Shown here: positions 44,867 through 54,344 of the stretch, piece by piece | Layout: the number at the start of each line of letters is the position of its first letter | How positions within the stretch are numbered: the first letter of the stretch is position 1 | Assembly: GCF_018603435.1 (NCBI RefSeq) | Contig: NZ_CP075682.1 | Span: 372,001 to 436,000, forward strand | Direction of reading: 5' to 3' | Source: Chryseobacterium sp. ZHDP1 | Lineage (GTDB): Bacteria; Bacteroidota; Bacteroidia; Flavobacteriales; Weeksellaceae | DNA: 64,000 bases | Program-made: the position numbers and the translations under genes | Notes under the pieces: model-generated | The model's database searches: none | Told to the model about the DNA's origin: nothing | The model's input: the letters and a program-made list of their open reading frames with translations, nothing else

Positions 44867-44968
44867 TGCCGTTTGTTTGTAACGATTCGTCGGACTTCTG
44901 CGACAGATTTAAGGAAAGAAGAAGTAATCGTCTTCTTTAAAAATCGTAACAACTGTCTATTTAAAATT

Positions 44969-45544
44969 ATGAAAACCAAATCATTCCTGTTTCTGTTCAT
45001 GTTCCTGTCGTTGATATCTTTTGCTCAAACGAAGGCAAATCCGGAAGATGCAGCCATTAAACAATCGTTGTCGTATTTTGTGAATACGATTAAAACAAAG
45101 AAAATCGATCAGTCGGTGAATTGTATTTATCCCAAATTTTTCATGGTGATTCCGAAAGATCAGATGACGCAGATTCTGAACATTACCTACAACAATCCTT
45201 TTATGAAGATTGAAATTCAGGATTTTAAGTTTGGGAATATTGCAAAGCCGGAACAGATTGAAAAAGAATATTTCTCCATCGTCAATTATTTACTCAAGCT
45301 GAAATGCAATGTCGGTTCCCTGAATGAAGACATGAAGAAGAAGATTCATGCGATGCTGATTCAGAAATACGGCAAAAACAATGTACAGTATGCTGCGAAG
45401 GAAAATTCTTACGTCATTAACGCCAATATGAAAGCGTGTGCCGTTTCCAAGGACAAAAAATACTGGAAGTTTGTGATCCTGGAAAATGAATACAAACCTC
45501 AGTTGGTAAAAGTGCTGCCGAAGAAGATTTTGGATAAAATTTAA
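44969..45544 (+). CDS. Secreted hypothetical protein
   Basis: 191 residues from ATG 44969, where a signal peptide starts (MKTKSFLFLFMFLSLISFAQ); an in-frame upstream start would put a charged tail before it. The mature part is alpha/beta with a long Lys-rich helix (KIHAMLIQKYGKNNVQYAAKENSYVI). Two cysteines (LKCNVG, KACAVS) could form a disulfide. No family was recognised. It lies between two strong terminators, so it is transcribed alone. Confidence 0.75.
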   Translation: MKTKSFLFLFMFLSLISFAQTKANPEDAAIKQSLSYFVNTIKTKKIDQSVNCIYPKFFMVIPKDQMTQILNITYNNPFMKIEIQDFKFGNIAKPEQIEKEYFSIVNYLLKLKCNVGSLNEDMKKKIHAMLIQKYGKNNVQYAAKENSYVINANMKACAVSKDKKYWKFVILENEYKPQLVKVLPKKILDKI

Positions 45545-45565
45545 ACTTTTTGATTTTATTTATTG

Positions 45566-45592
45566 AAAACCATCCGAAAGGGTGGTTTTTTT
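45566..45592 (+). terminator. Intrinsic terminator
   Basis: Stem aaaaccatcc/gggtggtttt with a GAAA loop and a T run. It has the same layout as the terminator at 44837. Confidence 0.9.
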
Positions 45593-45675
45593 GTTGAAAA
45601 TTCAGGGAAAATACGGTTTTTCGTAAGGGATTCAAATTATATCTTTATAATTTAACAGAATATAATTATAGAAAT

Positions 45676-47172
45676 ATGTCAAAATTTAATATTTATAAAA
45701 TTCCAAAAGTAAACCAAGAAGATTTAATCCAGAAATTTAATTCAGTTGGATTACATCAAATTAGCTCTAGATATATAAGAAATTTCCAATTAGATTTTTT
45801 CTTATCAAGCGATCCTGAATTAATAGATATTTGGTGGACAGAATACTATTCTGATTTTTTTGATGAAAATGAGATTCCTCAAAATAAAATATATTTTGGT
45901 TGTTTGATTATTTATAATGATGAATTATGTTATGTAGTAAGTTTAGGAAAAACACACTTTTATTTGAAAGAATTTTCAGATTTGGAATTTGGAATAAATC
46001 TAGCTGAAAGAATAATTGACATTAATAATTTGAAACTAAAAAATTCAAAATTCTACAAATCTAAAAGAAGTAAATCTATAGTCTCTTTTTCAGAAAATAC
46101 AAGTTTAGATTATGATAGTGGAGAATCTTTACATTTTGTAAAAGCTAAAACAATAGATCAAAACTTATGGGGTAATACAGCTAGCTTTGGACACTCAGTA
46201 CAATTAAGTATGGATATTCCAATTCAACAACTTCCAGTTTTAATAGAAAGGATTGAATCTAAACTTTCTGAAGATCCAATCGCAAATTTTCCAAAGGCAG
46301 AACCTATAAAAGATCAAAGTGAAATTGATAGGTTAGATATTTTAATTGCTGAAGGTATAAGAGACCATGATTCAAATGTCGGAAATGATGAATTTGATTT
46401 ATCCGGTGTTGATTTTATTTTTACAAGTAATGCTGTTTTTGTTTTTAAATTAAAAGGAACTAATATTGAAAGTGAAAATTTTATGGAACTTTTTATGGAA
46501 GATTTAAGAGAGTTTCTAGAATTAAATAACATAGATATAGTTGATAAACTAAATCGTATTCAAGTAAAATTTATTAGAGATGAAGGGAGAAATTTAACTA
46601 AATCATTAAAATCAATCTTACAATATGTTACTGATGATAGAGAAACTTTAATTGATGGTAAATGGTATAAATTTAATCAATCCTATGTTAATTTACTAAA
46701 TGAAAAAGTTGATAAAATTCACTTTAATCATTTTCCTAATTTTGATTATCCTACTAGAATTATTGAGGATACGTTTAATGATGATAGAGTTAGTGATGGA
46801 TATTTGAATTTACACACATCAATGGTTACAATAGCTAGAAGGTATACTGTTGAAAATATGGATTTGTATAAAGATGAAACTTTATTTTTTGTGAAAAAGG
46901 GTGGACCGAAGGAATTAAATTATGCAATTGATCAAGCGACAAACATAATTAAACTTCTAAAGAATAATGAATCTAAAATCCAAAATAACGGAATAGATTT
47001 AAATGTTACAACAATTAATATTTGGGGATTAATTGAGAGAGTGACTAATATAAATAAGGTTTCTGACTTTCGGTCTTTAATATTTATAATGAAAATGAAT
47101 GAATTATACAAAGAGACTTCAGATGCGGGTTTGTCGTTAAGCTTTAATATTAACTATATAAATCGTCCTTGA
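45676..47172 (+). CDS. DUF6119 / TIGR04141-type sporadically distributed protein
   Basis: 498 residues, no signal peptide. The pattern IYFGCLIIYNDELCYVVSLGKTHFYLKEFSDLEFGINLAERIID, then LWGNTASFGHSVQLSMDIPIQQLPVLIERI, and the C-terminal KWYKFNQSYVNLLNEKVDKI with ...YLNLHTSMVTIARRYTVENMDLYKDETLFFVKKGG fits DUF6119 (the 'sporadically distributed' TIGR04141 family) as I remember it. Function unknown; the patchy spread suggests horizontal transfer, and defence or toxin roles are guesses. Base use is far more AT-rich than its neighbours (aat, tta, gat codons dominate), an independent sign of acquisition. It sits alone between repeat blocks. Confidence 0.72.
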   Translation: MSKFNIYKIPKVNQEDLIQKFNSVGLHQISSRYIRNFQLDFFLSSDPELIDIWWTEYYSDFFDENEIPQNKIYFGCLIIYNDELCYVVSLGKTHFYLKEFSDLEFGINLAERIIDINNLKLKNSKFYKSKRSKSIVSFSENTSLDYDSGESLHFVKAKTIDQNLWGNTASFGHSVQLSMDIPIQQLPVLIERIESKLSEDPIANFPKAEPIKDQSEIDRLDILIAEGIRDHDSNVGNDEFDLSGVDFIFTSNAVFVFKLKGTNIESENFMELFMEDLREFLELNNIDIVDKLNRIQVKFIRDEGRNLTKSLKSILQYVTDDRETLIDGKWYKFNQSYVNLLNEKVDKIHFNHFPNFDYPTRIIEDTFNDDRVSDGYLNLHTSMVTIARRYTVENMDLYKDETLFFVKKGGPKELNYAIDQATNIIKLLKNNESKIQNNGIDLNVTTINIWGLIERVTNINKVSDFRSLIFIMKMNELYKETSDAGLSLSFNINYINRP

Positions 47173-47265
47173 AAGTAAGTTCTCATTTCCCCAAAAAAAC
47201 CTTATTTTCGGTTAAAATAAGTCCATGAAAAACTCACTCCCCAATTTCCGCTCAATCTAAAAACC

Positions 47266-47832
47266 ATGTTAGAAAAAAACCATCTCGAACCTTGCGGAAG
47301 CAGTTCGAGCCATAGAAGTCTCGGCAGTTTTGTGAAAATCATGAATGCACTCATGGGAGAGGTGTATGCAGAACTGTATTTTCTGGAAATTCCCTCTTTC
47401 GATACCGAAAGAATTCTGTTCGTAGAAAGAAAAAAAGGAATCGAAAACTACCGCATCGTTTATAAAATTGCAGAGCGTGCGATCCGCCTTTCGGAAGGTT
47501 ACGAAGAAGAAAGAATTTTAGAATATCAAAGAAAGCTGTCACCGAATTCCTATAAAATCCTGCAACAATTGTTTGAAAGCGCGCTTTACCAGACGAGATA
47601 TCCTAAAGAGCGTCGTATTGTTCTCGACGGAGTACAGTATTATTTCTCCAACATTTTGAAAATGGGAAAAATCTCATCACCCGAAGAGAATTCTTTAATC
47701 GGAAAACTCATAGATATCTGCGAAAGAATAAAAAATATGATTCAGTCAGACAACAGACCGTTGGTTTTTGAGGATGATTTCAGAGGTGAAATGGAAGATT
47801 TAATCAGGGAGATAAATGGTGATTTAGAATAG
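47266..47832 (+). CDS. Hypothetical protein
   Basis: 188 residues, cytosolic, largely helical and charged. It opens MLEKNHLEPCGSSSSHRSLGSFVKIMNALMGEVYAELYFLEIPSF. A central helical region (RIVYKIAERAIRLSEGYEEERILEYQRKL) is followed by LVFEDDFRGEMEDLIREINGDLE at the end. No family was recognised. The start is an ATG about 90 bp after the DUF6119 gene. Unlike that gene, its base composition matches the chromosome, so it probably did not arrive with it. Confidence 0.7.
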   Translation: MLEKNHLEPCGSSSSHRSLGSFVKIMNALMGEVYAELYFLEIPSFDTERILFVERKKGIENYRIVYKIAERAIRLSEGYEEERILEYQRKLSPNSYKILQQLFESALYQTRYPKERRIVLDGVQYYFSNILKMGKISSPEENSLIGKLIDICERIKNMIQSDNRPLVFEDDFRGEMEDLIREINGDLE

Positions 47833-47856
47833 TAATGAATGGTTTTCTTTCATTCT

Positions 47857-48480
47857 GAAGAAGAATTCCAGATAAACACAGTCTGATTTTTTATAAAAGA
47901 CTCTTCGACAGGCTCAGAGTGACACCGCGAATACTAAACGAAAGACAAAACAATTAATAATTGTTTACAATTCTTTTTATCTGCCAAAATCTTTAACGGT
48001 CGCTTGTCATTCTGATTGAAATTTTGCGAAGCATTATGGAAAGAAGAATCTTTTTGAATCATCTCCCGCAGATTGTGCAGATTACGCAGATTTTTTTTCA
48101 ATGTAAAATTGTTTGTACTCTCTCAATGTCTTTAGAGTATTTTTGTCATCCTGAAATAATCTCAACGATACATTAAAAACTTTGTTCAGATGCTTTCAGC
48201 ATGACATACTGTAAATAAATCACCCTCCAATTGTTCTGAAAGTTATTTTATTTTTTGGTTTCTCGCAGATTGTGTAGATCTTGCGGATTTTTTCTACTTA
48301 ATCATCTGCTAAATTTGCATAATCTGCGGGAGATAATAATCATCCAGCTTGTCATCATGAAAGGATCTAAATAATGACTTAAAAGAACAGAGATCAATAA
48401 ATAAAGCATTCAGAATAAAAGACTCTTCGGAAGGTTCAGAGTGACACTGCGAATACCAACTGAAATCCTTCTGAATTTTA
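47857..48480. repeat. Interspersed-repeat block B, inverted relative to A and C
   Basis: Contains aagactcttcgacaggctcagagtgac (about 47897) and a second copy at about 48419, tctgattgaaattttgcgaa, cagattgtgcagattacgcag and tcatcatgaaaggatctaa. These are the modules of blocks A and C on the opposite strand. Confidence 0.75.
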
Positions 48481-48567
48481 CAAAACATTAAACTACCCAA
48501 AATAGCTATTCCGTAAATAAAAGGGAAATCTTACCTTAGCAGTACACTAAATTTAAAACTTTTAACT

Positions 48568-49461
48568 ATGGCTTACGATTTTAAAATCCGTTCCGCAGTT
48601 ACTTCCACAGGAAAAACAGCATATTATGCAAAGCTGACCGGTCTTACAGAACCGGAGTTTTTTGTGGCATACAAAACGAAGTATGAGGAAAGATTCGGAC
48701 TTTACAATGTTTCGGTTTCTAATAATCTGGTATACAATGCCGCCGATTATGTGAACGAATTTGGTTTTTGGGCATACTTTATCGAGGCTACCGCGAAAGT
48801 GGAAAGTCAGGGCTCTTTTCTCTGTCTCAATACCTATGACAGAGCCTACTTTACGTTCGGTTTTATGCAGTTTGCAGCACACGTTCCGAACGGAGATTTT
48901 GTAAGATTTTTCAGGAAGTTGCTGGCTTTGGAAAACGCTTCAGACTATTTCCCGAGACTTCGCCTGATCGATGACAGAATCTATTATAAAAATGATACAG
49001 GAGCGACCTCACAACTCGAGAATGACAGCAGCTCCCAAAAGCTGATGGAATATCTGAATCCTACCACTAATGAAGTGGAACAGCAGGAACTTATCTGTTC
49101 GGCAAGATTTATCCATTGGGCGACCAACGACCCGAATCACAGAAGAGTACAGGTGGAACAGTCGATCAGTCTGTACAAAGAAAACATGAAAAAGTACAGC
49201 AAAAGGCTTAATCTGAACGGTTATCCTGCAAAAGTATGCTTTATGATCTGCGATATTCTGCATCAGGGAAGAGGAACGTATGACAGGATCAGTTATGCGC
49301 TGGATACCGACAGTCACGAAAAAGCATTCCAGAATCTTTGTACAATAGGAAATACCCACTATCCGACAAGAATCAACGGACTGAAAGCCCATCTGAAAAA
49401 GCTGGAACAGGCAGGATTGTTCAACAAAAAATATAAAGCTGACACGAATGAGGTTGTGTAG
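48568..49461 (+). CDS. Hypothetical lysozyme-like protein
   Basis: 297 residues, no signal peptide. The segment FIEATAKVESQGSFLCLNTYDRAYFTFGFMQFAAHVPNGDFVRFFRKLLAL (~70-120) recalls muramidase and transglycosylase active-site regions: an acidic residue (Glu79), then an aspartate-containing turn and a TFGxxQ strand. I know no exact family, so the fold is an inference. The rest is helical (ELICSARFIHWATNDPNHRRVQVEQSISLYKENM). Without a signal it could be delivered by another system, or act inside the cell. It lies between two repeat blocks and is followed by a strong terminator. Confidence 0.6.
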   Translation: MAYDFKIRSAVTSTGKTAYYAKLTGLTEPEFFVAYKTKYEERFGLYNVSVSNNLVYNAADYVNEFGFWAYFIEATAKVESQGSFLCLNTYDRAYFTFGFMQFAAHVPNGDFVRFFRKLLALENASDYFPRLRLIDDRIYYKNDTGATSQLENDSSSQKLMEYLNPTTNEVEQQELICSARFIHWATNDPNHRRVQVEQSISLYKENMKKYSKRLNLNGYPAKVCFMICDILHQGRGTYDRISYALDTDSHEKAFQNLCTIGNTHYPTRINGLKAHLKKLEQAGLFNKKYKADTNEVV

Positions 49462-49481
49462 AAATTAGCTTAAAGAAATAT

Positions 49482-49521
49482 AAAAACAGACGGTAAAAAT
49501 GAATGTACCGTCTGTTTTTTT
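49482..49521 (+). terminator. Strong intrinsic terminator
   Basis: 14-bp stem aaaacagacggta/taccgtctgtttt with a ten-base loop and a T7 tail. Confidence 0.9.
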
Positions 49522-49558
49522 AGTGAATAAGAATCTTATGGATTGTTGGGAATTGTCA

Positions 49559-49930
49559 CTATTTCAGGATCGATCCACAGTTAACACCCACGGTTTCCAT
49601 TTTCTTTCTGATCCCCATTTTTTCTGCTTTTTTCGCAAGTTCTTCCTTTTCTTTTTTGTCTTTCATCGTATTCAGCTTGTCAAGCATTTTAAGCTCGTCA
49701 GTAGTTAATTTTGCACCAAGATCTTTAGTAAGACAGTCTGCAAATTTCTCAGCCTTTTCTTTGGGAGTTCCTTCTTTTACCATGCTTTCAGAAATGTCTT
49801 TATACATTGCTTTTAAGATGGATTCCTTGGAATTCGTAGTCTGTACTTTTGTTTTGGCTTTAGATTGTGCCATTACGATCTGGCTGCTGCATACAAGGAT
49901 CATGCAGAATGCAAAAATGAGTTTCTTCAT
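49559..49930 (-). CDS. Small secreted hypothetical protein
   Basis: 123 residues from ATG 49930, where a signal peptide begins (MKKLIFAFCMILVCSSQIVMAQ). An in-frame upstream start would add 34 residues before it and is unlikely. The mature part is helical and Lys/Glu-rich (ESILKAMYKDISESMVKEGTPKEKAEKFADCLTKDLG), with two cysteines (FADCL, VNCGSILK). This small secreted helical form is common in Flavobacteriia but I cannot name it. It is convergent with the lysozyme-like gene. Confidence 0.72.
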   Translation of the reverse strand: MKKLIFAFCMILVCSSQIVMAQSKAKTKVQTTNSKESILKAMYKDISESMVKEGTPKEKAEKFADCLTKDLGAKLTTDELKMLDKLNTMKDKKEKEELAKKAEKMGIRKKMETVGVNCGSILK

Positions 49931-50040
49931 GTTTATTATTTTAGGGGCTAAAAGTAGGATAATTTTTTGAGAGTTGAGACACCGAATAAAATTTATTTTA
50001 AAGTGCTTCAATGGATGAAAAATATTTAACAATTATTCAT

Positions 50041-51470
50041 TGTATAAGTATTGCAGTTAGTATTGGAGATGTCACTCTGAGCCTGCCGAAGAGTCTCTTT
50101 TTCCTAAGGTTTTGTTCATCGCTGAACAATCGTTATAATTTGGTCAGATCTTTTCAGGATGACAAGCTACATGAATGATTATTATCTCCCGCAGATTTTG
50201 CAAATTTAGCAGATGATTAAGTTAAAAATCTGCGCAATCAGCGAGAAACCAAACAATAAAATAACTTTTAGAACAATTGGAGGGTGATTTATTTACAGTA
50301 TGTCATGCTGAAAGCATCTCAACAAAGTTTTTAATGTATTGTTGAAATTCTTTCAGGATGACAATGTAGCGTTAAAGGTTTTGTTAAAAACAATCTTTCA
50401 TTGTTTAAATAATACAGTTAGTATTCGCGTTGTCACTCTGAGCTTGTCGAAGAGCTCGTTTCTGAATGTTTTATTTATTGATCTCTGTTATTTTAAATCA
50501 TTTTCAGGATGACAAAGTGATGTAAAGGCATTTTAGAAAGTACAAACAATTTTAAATTGAAAAAAATCTGCATAATCTGCACAATCTGCGGGAGATCCTT
50601 TTAGAAAGATTCTTCTTTCCATAATGCTTCGCAAAATTTCAATCAGAATGACATAATTGTGTTAATGATGTTACCAAAGAAAATAACGAAGCAATTTTTC
50701 ATTGTTTTAAATATCGCATTAAACATTCGCGGTGTCACTCTGAGCTTGTCGAAGAGTCTCTTTTTCGTAGGATTTGTTCATCGCTGAATAATTTTTATAA
50801 TTTGGTTAGATCCTTACAGGATGACAAAAAGCTGTAAAGACATTTTAGAAAGTACAAACAATTTTACATTGAAAAAATCTGCGTAATCTGCATAATCTGC
50901 GAGAAACCAAAAAAAATAACTTTTAGAACAATTGGAGGATGATTTGTTTACAGTATGTTATGCTGAAAGCATCTAAACAAAGTTTTTAATGTATCGTTGA
51001 AATTCTTTCAGGATGACAATGTAGCGTTAAAGGTTTTACTAAAAACAATTTTTCATTGTTTAAATAACACAGTTAGTATTCGCGTTGTCACTCTGAGCCT
51101 GTCGAAGAGCTCGTTTCTGAATGTTTTATTTATTGATCTCTGTTATTTTAAATCATTGTTTAGATCCTTACAGGATGACAAAAAGCTGTAAAGACATTTT
51201 AGAAAGTACAAACAATTTTAAATTGAAAAAAATCTGCGTAATCTTCACAATCTGCGAGAAACCAAAAATAAAATAACTTTTAGAACAATTGGAGGATGAT
51301 TTGTTTACAGTATGTCATGCTGAAAGAATCTGAACAAAGTTTTTAATGTATTGTTGAAATTCTTTCAGGATGACAATGTAGCGTTAAAGGTTTTACTAAA
51401 AACAATCTTTCATTGTTTAAAAAACACAGTTAGCATTCGCGGTGTCACTCTGAGCCTGTCGAAGAGTCTC
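50041..51470. repeat. Interspersed-repeat block C
   Basis: Nearly 1.5 kb without a gene, in the same orientation as block A. gtcactctgag(c/t) occurs at 50071, 50432, 50733, 51087 and 51443. caggatgacaatgtagcgtt occurs at about 50354, 51009 and 51366. Modules such as cataatctgcgagaaacca and gtatgtcatgctgaaagcat also repeat. The copies differ slightly, so the block grew by several events. Confidence 0.8.
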
Positions 51471-51487
51471 TTCTTCAAAATTTGAAA

Positions 51488-51515
51488 CAAAAAAACCGCC
51501 CTTTAAAGAGCGGTT
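51488..51515 (-). terminator. Terminator after the M28 operon
   Basis: On the minus strand ACCGC/GCGGT around a ctttaaag core, followed by a T7 run. Confidence 0.85.
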
Positions 51516-51527
51516 GTGTATGATATT

Positions 51528-52883
51528 TTACCAGTTCTTATCAATCATATAAATAATTTGCGTCAGAGTACTCGCACCGAGCAGAAGTTCCCTTCGGTTT
51601 ACTTTTTCAAAAGTATCTTCTTCTGTGTGATGAATGTCGAAATACCGCTGAGAATCGGGAACCAGTTCCGCTGTCGGAATTCCTAAATCGTGAAGCGGAT
51701 AAAGATCTGTCCCGGAATAGGTATTTTTAAAATCATAAACTCCGTAAGGTAAAAACAGGTCTGCCCAACTCTGGATCTGCTTTCTTTTTTCGTTATCCAT
51801 ATCAAGGGAAATTCCTCTCGGGGTAAATCCTCCGGCATCCGTTTCTATGGCAAAAAGATGCTTTTCATTGTTTTCTTTCACGGTTTTACCGTACATAACG
51901 CCACCTTTTACGCCGTTTTCTTCATTGGCAAAACAAACCACACGGATGGTGTGATTATTCTGAATGCCTAAATTTTTAAAAGTCCTCAGAACTTCAATGC
52001 TCTGCACAATTCCGGAACCGTCGTCATGGGCGCCTTCACCCACGTCCCACGAATCCAGATGTCCGCCGACAACGATTACGCTTTTATCTTTCTTTCCGGT
52101 AATTTCTCCGATCACGGAGTGGGAGAGTTTTTCGCCTTTCATTCCGCAGTTGGAGTTGAGTTTGGCGGTAATTTTCTGTGATTTTAAAAGTTCTGCCAGT
52201 TCATCTGCTGTCGTGCTTCCGACCGCAACAGCAGGAATTTTTTTATCATCCTGATAACGCATGGAACCTGTATGCGGAACATCATCAAAAGCAGAGGAAA
52301 GAGAACGGATGATCGCAAATTTTCCACCTTTTTTAGCTGTTAATGATGCAGCGGTAGATCTGTATTTTGCGGCATCACCATATCCTCTGAAAGTTTCTAT
52401 ATACGTCTGGCTGAAAGGATAATTGAAGAACACAATTTTATCCTTCACCTGCTCCGGCGAAAGTTTATCATATTCTTCCATGGATCTTACCATGATAATT
52501 TCTCCTGAAATATCTTTTCCGCCTGTTCCTTCAGAATTTCCCAGAGAAAGCATTTTTAAGCTTTTCCATTTTCCGTTGGAGGTTTTAATGTGTAAAGATT
52601 CTTTTCCGCGAACCCACACCGGAACCATTACTTCCTGTAGCCAGACTTTGTCGGCTCCTGCATCACGAAGTTTTTGTTCTGCCCATGTTACGGCCTTTTC
52701 GTAGGATGCTGAACCGCTGAGACGATGACCGATATTTTTGGTTAATTCTCTCAGCTCGTTGTATGCTTTTCCTTTGTTTAATATTTCCGTAGAAATTTTT
52801 GCAAACTGTATGGAGTCTTCTTTTGCCTGACCAAAAACCGCCAAGCCCAGAAGCGTTAAAGTTGTTCCTAATATCTTTTTCAT
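51528..52883 (-). CDS. M28 family zinc peptidase (intact active site)
   Basis: 451 residues. Signal peptide (MKKILGTTLTLLGLAVFGQ). A PA-type inserted domain lies before the peptidase domain (~250-451). The metal and catalytic residues of M28 are all present: His275 (VVGGHLDSWD), Asp287 (GAHDDGSG), Glu321-Glu322 (FANEENG), Asp349 (ETDAGG) and His419 (FDIHHTEEDT). Family knowledge: a di-zinc exported aminopeptidase, cutting N-terminal residues from peptides in the periplasm or outside. Its ATG directly follows the stop of a paralogous gene (52884-54290), so the two are co-translated. Confidence 0.93.
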   Translation of the reverse strand: MKKILGTTLTLLGLAVFGQAKEDSIQFAKISTEILNKGKAYNELRELTKNIGHRLSGSASYEKAVTWAEQKLRDAGADKVWLQEVMVPVWVRGKESLHIKTSNGKWKSLKMLSLGNSEGTGGKDISGEIIMVRSMEEYDKLSPEQVKDKIVFFNYPFSQTYIETFRGYGDAAKYRSTAASLTAKKGGKFAIIRSLSSAFDDVPHTGSMRYQDDKKIPAVAVGSTTADELAELLKSQKITAKLNSNCGMKGEKLSHSVIGEITGKKDKSVIVVGGHLDSWDVGEGAHDDGSGIVQSIEVLRTFKNLGIQNNHTIRVVCFANEENGVKGGVMYGKTVKENNEKHLFAIETDAGGFTPRGISLDMDNEKRKQIQSWADLFLPYGVYDFKNTYSGTDLYPLHDLGIPTAELVPDSQRYFDIHHTEEDTFEKVNRRELLLGASTLTQIIYMIDKNW

Positions 52884-54290
52884 TTACCAGTTTTTATCAA
52901 TCATAAAAATCATTTGCGTCATTGCCACCGCACCGAGAAGAAGCTCTCTTTTGTTCACTTTATCAAAGGTATCCTGTTCGGAATGATGATAATCGAAATA
53001 TCTTTGGGTGTCTACCACAAGCTCAGCCAAAGGAATATCCATTTTCTTTAAAGGAGAAATATCCTGAATGGCTTCTGTCTGGTCAAAATCGTAAACGCCG
53101 TAAGGAAGGAAATAATTTTTCCATTCGAAAATCTGTTTTCTTCTCTGCGGAGACATATCCAGAGAAAATCCTCTCGGAGAATAGCCTCCTGCATCAGTTC
53201 CCAGTGCAAAAATGTGCTTTTCATCTTTCTTCTTCACGTACGCTGCATACATTTCGCGCCCCTGTCCGCCATTTTCACTGTTTGCATAGAAAACAACGCG
53301 TATCGTATGATTATTTTCAAGACCTAAAGCTTTGAATGTTCTTAAAACTTCAATACACTGTGCAACTCCGGTTCCGTCATCAATTGCTCCTTCTCCGAAA
53401 TCCCATGAGTCGAGCTGCGCACCCAAAACAATTACCTTAGAATCTTTTTTACCCTGAATTTCAGCAATAATATTCGGATTCGTGGTGTCGCCTTTGGATT
53501 GGGCAGTCATATTCAGTTTAGCGGTAACTTTCTGGCTTTTTAATAATTTTTCCAGTTCATCGGCAGATTTTACTCCGATGGATAAAGCGGGAATTCTTAT
53601 TTTATCATCCGGTTCGTAATACACCATTTTTGCGTGTGGCGTATCGTCTGAAGCCGTGGTTAATGATCTTATAATTAATGCTTTCGCTCCGGTTTTAGCA
53701 ATGACGGAAGCAGAAATAAGTTTGGATTTTGCTGTGATTAAATAAGAATCGCTGGTATTGATGATCTTAGGATCCATCGGAAGATTCACAAAAACGATTT
53801 TATCTTTGAGCTGTCCGACAGACATGGCGTTAAGCTCTGAGGTAGAATTGATGAGTACAATTTCACCGGTAAGATCTTTTCCGCCCGTTCCTTCAGAATT
53901 TCCGAAAGAAAGCATTCTGATGTTCTTCCAGTCTCCGTTAGCGGTTTTTATCTGTAAAGATTCTTTTCCTCTGATCCAGACCGGAGCTTTGGCTTCCATT
54001 TTCCAGATCATATCGATCCCGATTTCTTTAAGCTTTTTTTCTGCCCAGTCTACGGCTCTCATGTAACCCGGCGTTGCGCTGAAACGCGGTCCGATTCCTT
54101 TGGTAAGCTGTCCCAGATTTTCATACGCCGTTCCGTTGGTCATGATTTCGTCGGAAATCTTTTTAAATTCATCATTATAATTGAATTTTTCGCCGACAGC
54201 AGTTTTCTTAACCGGTCTTTTAAGAGGTTTTTTTTGAGAAAATAAAAATCCACCCAAAAAGAGTGGAATGATAATGAATATTTTTTTCAT
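52884..54290 (-). CDS. M28 family peptidase paralogue with altered active site
   Basis: 468 residues, clearly homologous to the next gene (same layout; ...KELRELT / YENLGQLT...GPRFSATPGYMRAVDWAEKKL). A signal peptide (MKKIFIIIPLFLGGFLFSQ) is followed by a basic linker. Two key positions are changed: the first zinc ligand is Gln292 (VLGAQLDSWD instead of GGHLDSWD), and the first residue of the catalytic Glu-Glu pair is Ser338 (YANSENGG instead of ANEENG). Asp304, Glu339, Asp and the final His (DYHHSEQDT) remain. Inferred: little or no peptidase activity, perhaps a binding or regulatory partner. It precedes the intact copy in the same transcript and follows DUF1015 by 54 bp. Confidence 0.9.
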   Translation of the reverse strand: MKKIFIIIPLFLGGFLFSQKKPLKRPVKKTAVGEKFNYNDEFKKISDEIMTNGTAYENLGQLTKGIGPRFSATPGYMRAVDWAEKKLKEIGIDMIWKMEAKAPVWIRGKESLQIKTANGDWKNIRMLSFGNSEGTGGKDLTGEIVLINSTSELNAMSVGQLKDKIVFVNLPMDPKIINTSDSYLITAKSKLISASVIAKTGAKALIIRSLTTASDDTPHAKMVYYEPDDKIRIPALSIGVKSADELEKLLKSQKVTAKLNMTAQSKGDTTNPNIIAEIQGKKDSKVIVLGAQLDSWDFGEGAIDDGTGVAQCIEVLRTFKALGLENNHTIRVVFYANSENGGQGREMYAAYVKKKDEKHIFALGTDAGGYSPRGFSLDMSPQRRKQIFEWKNYFLPYGVYDFDQTEAIQDISPLKKMDIPLAELVVDTQRYFDYHHSEQDTFDKVNKRELLLGAVAMTQMIFMIDKNW

Positions 54291-54344
54291 TTTTTATTTA
54301 CCTTTTCTTTTCCGCAGATAAAAGTAGGGAAAAAATAGTAATTT

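Noticed and set aside
52884..54290. Frameshift or sequencing error in the altered M28 copy
   Set aside because: The frame is intact end to end and both substitutions are clean single codons within conserved context, so divergence is more likely than error.
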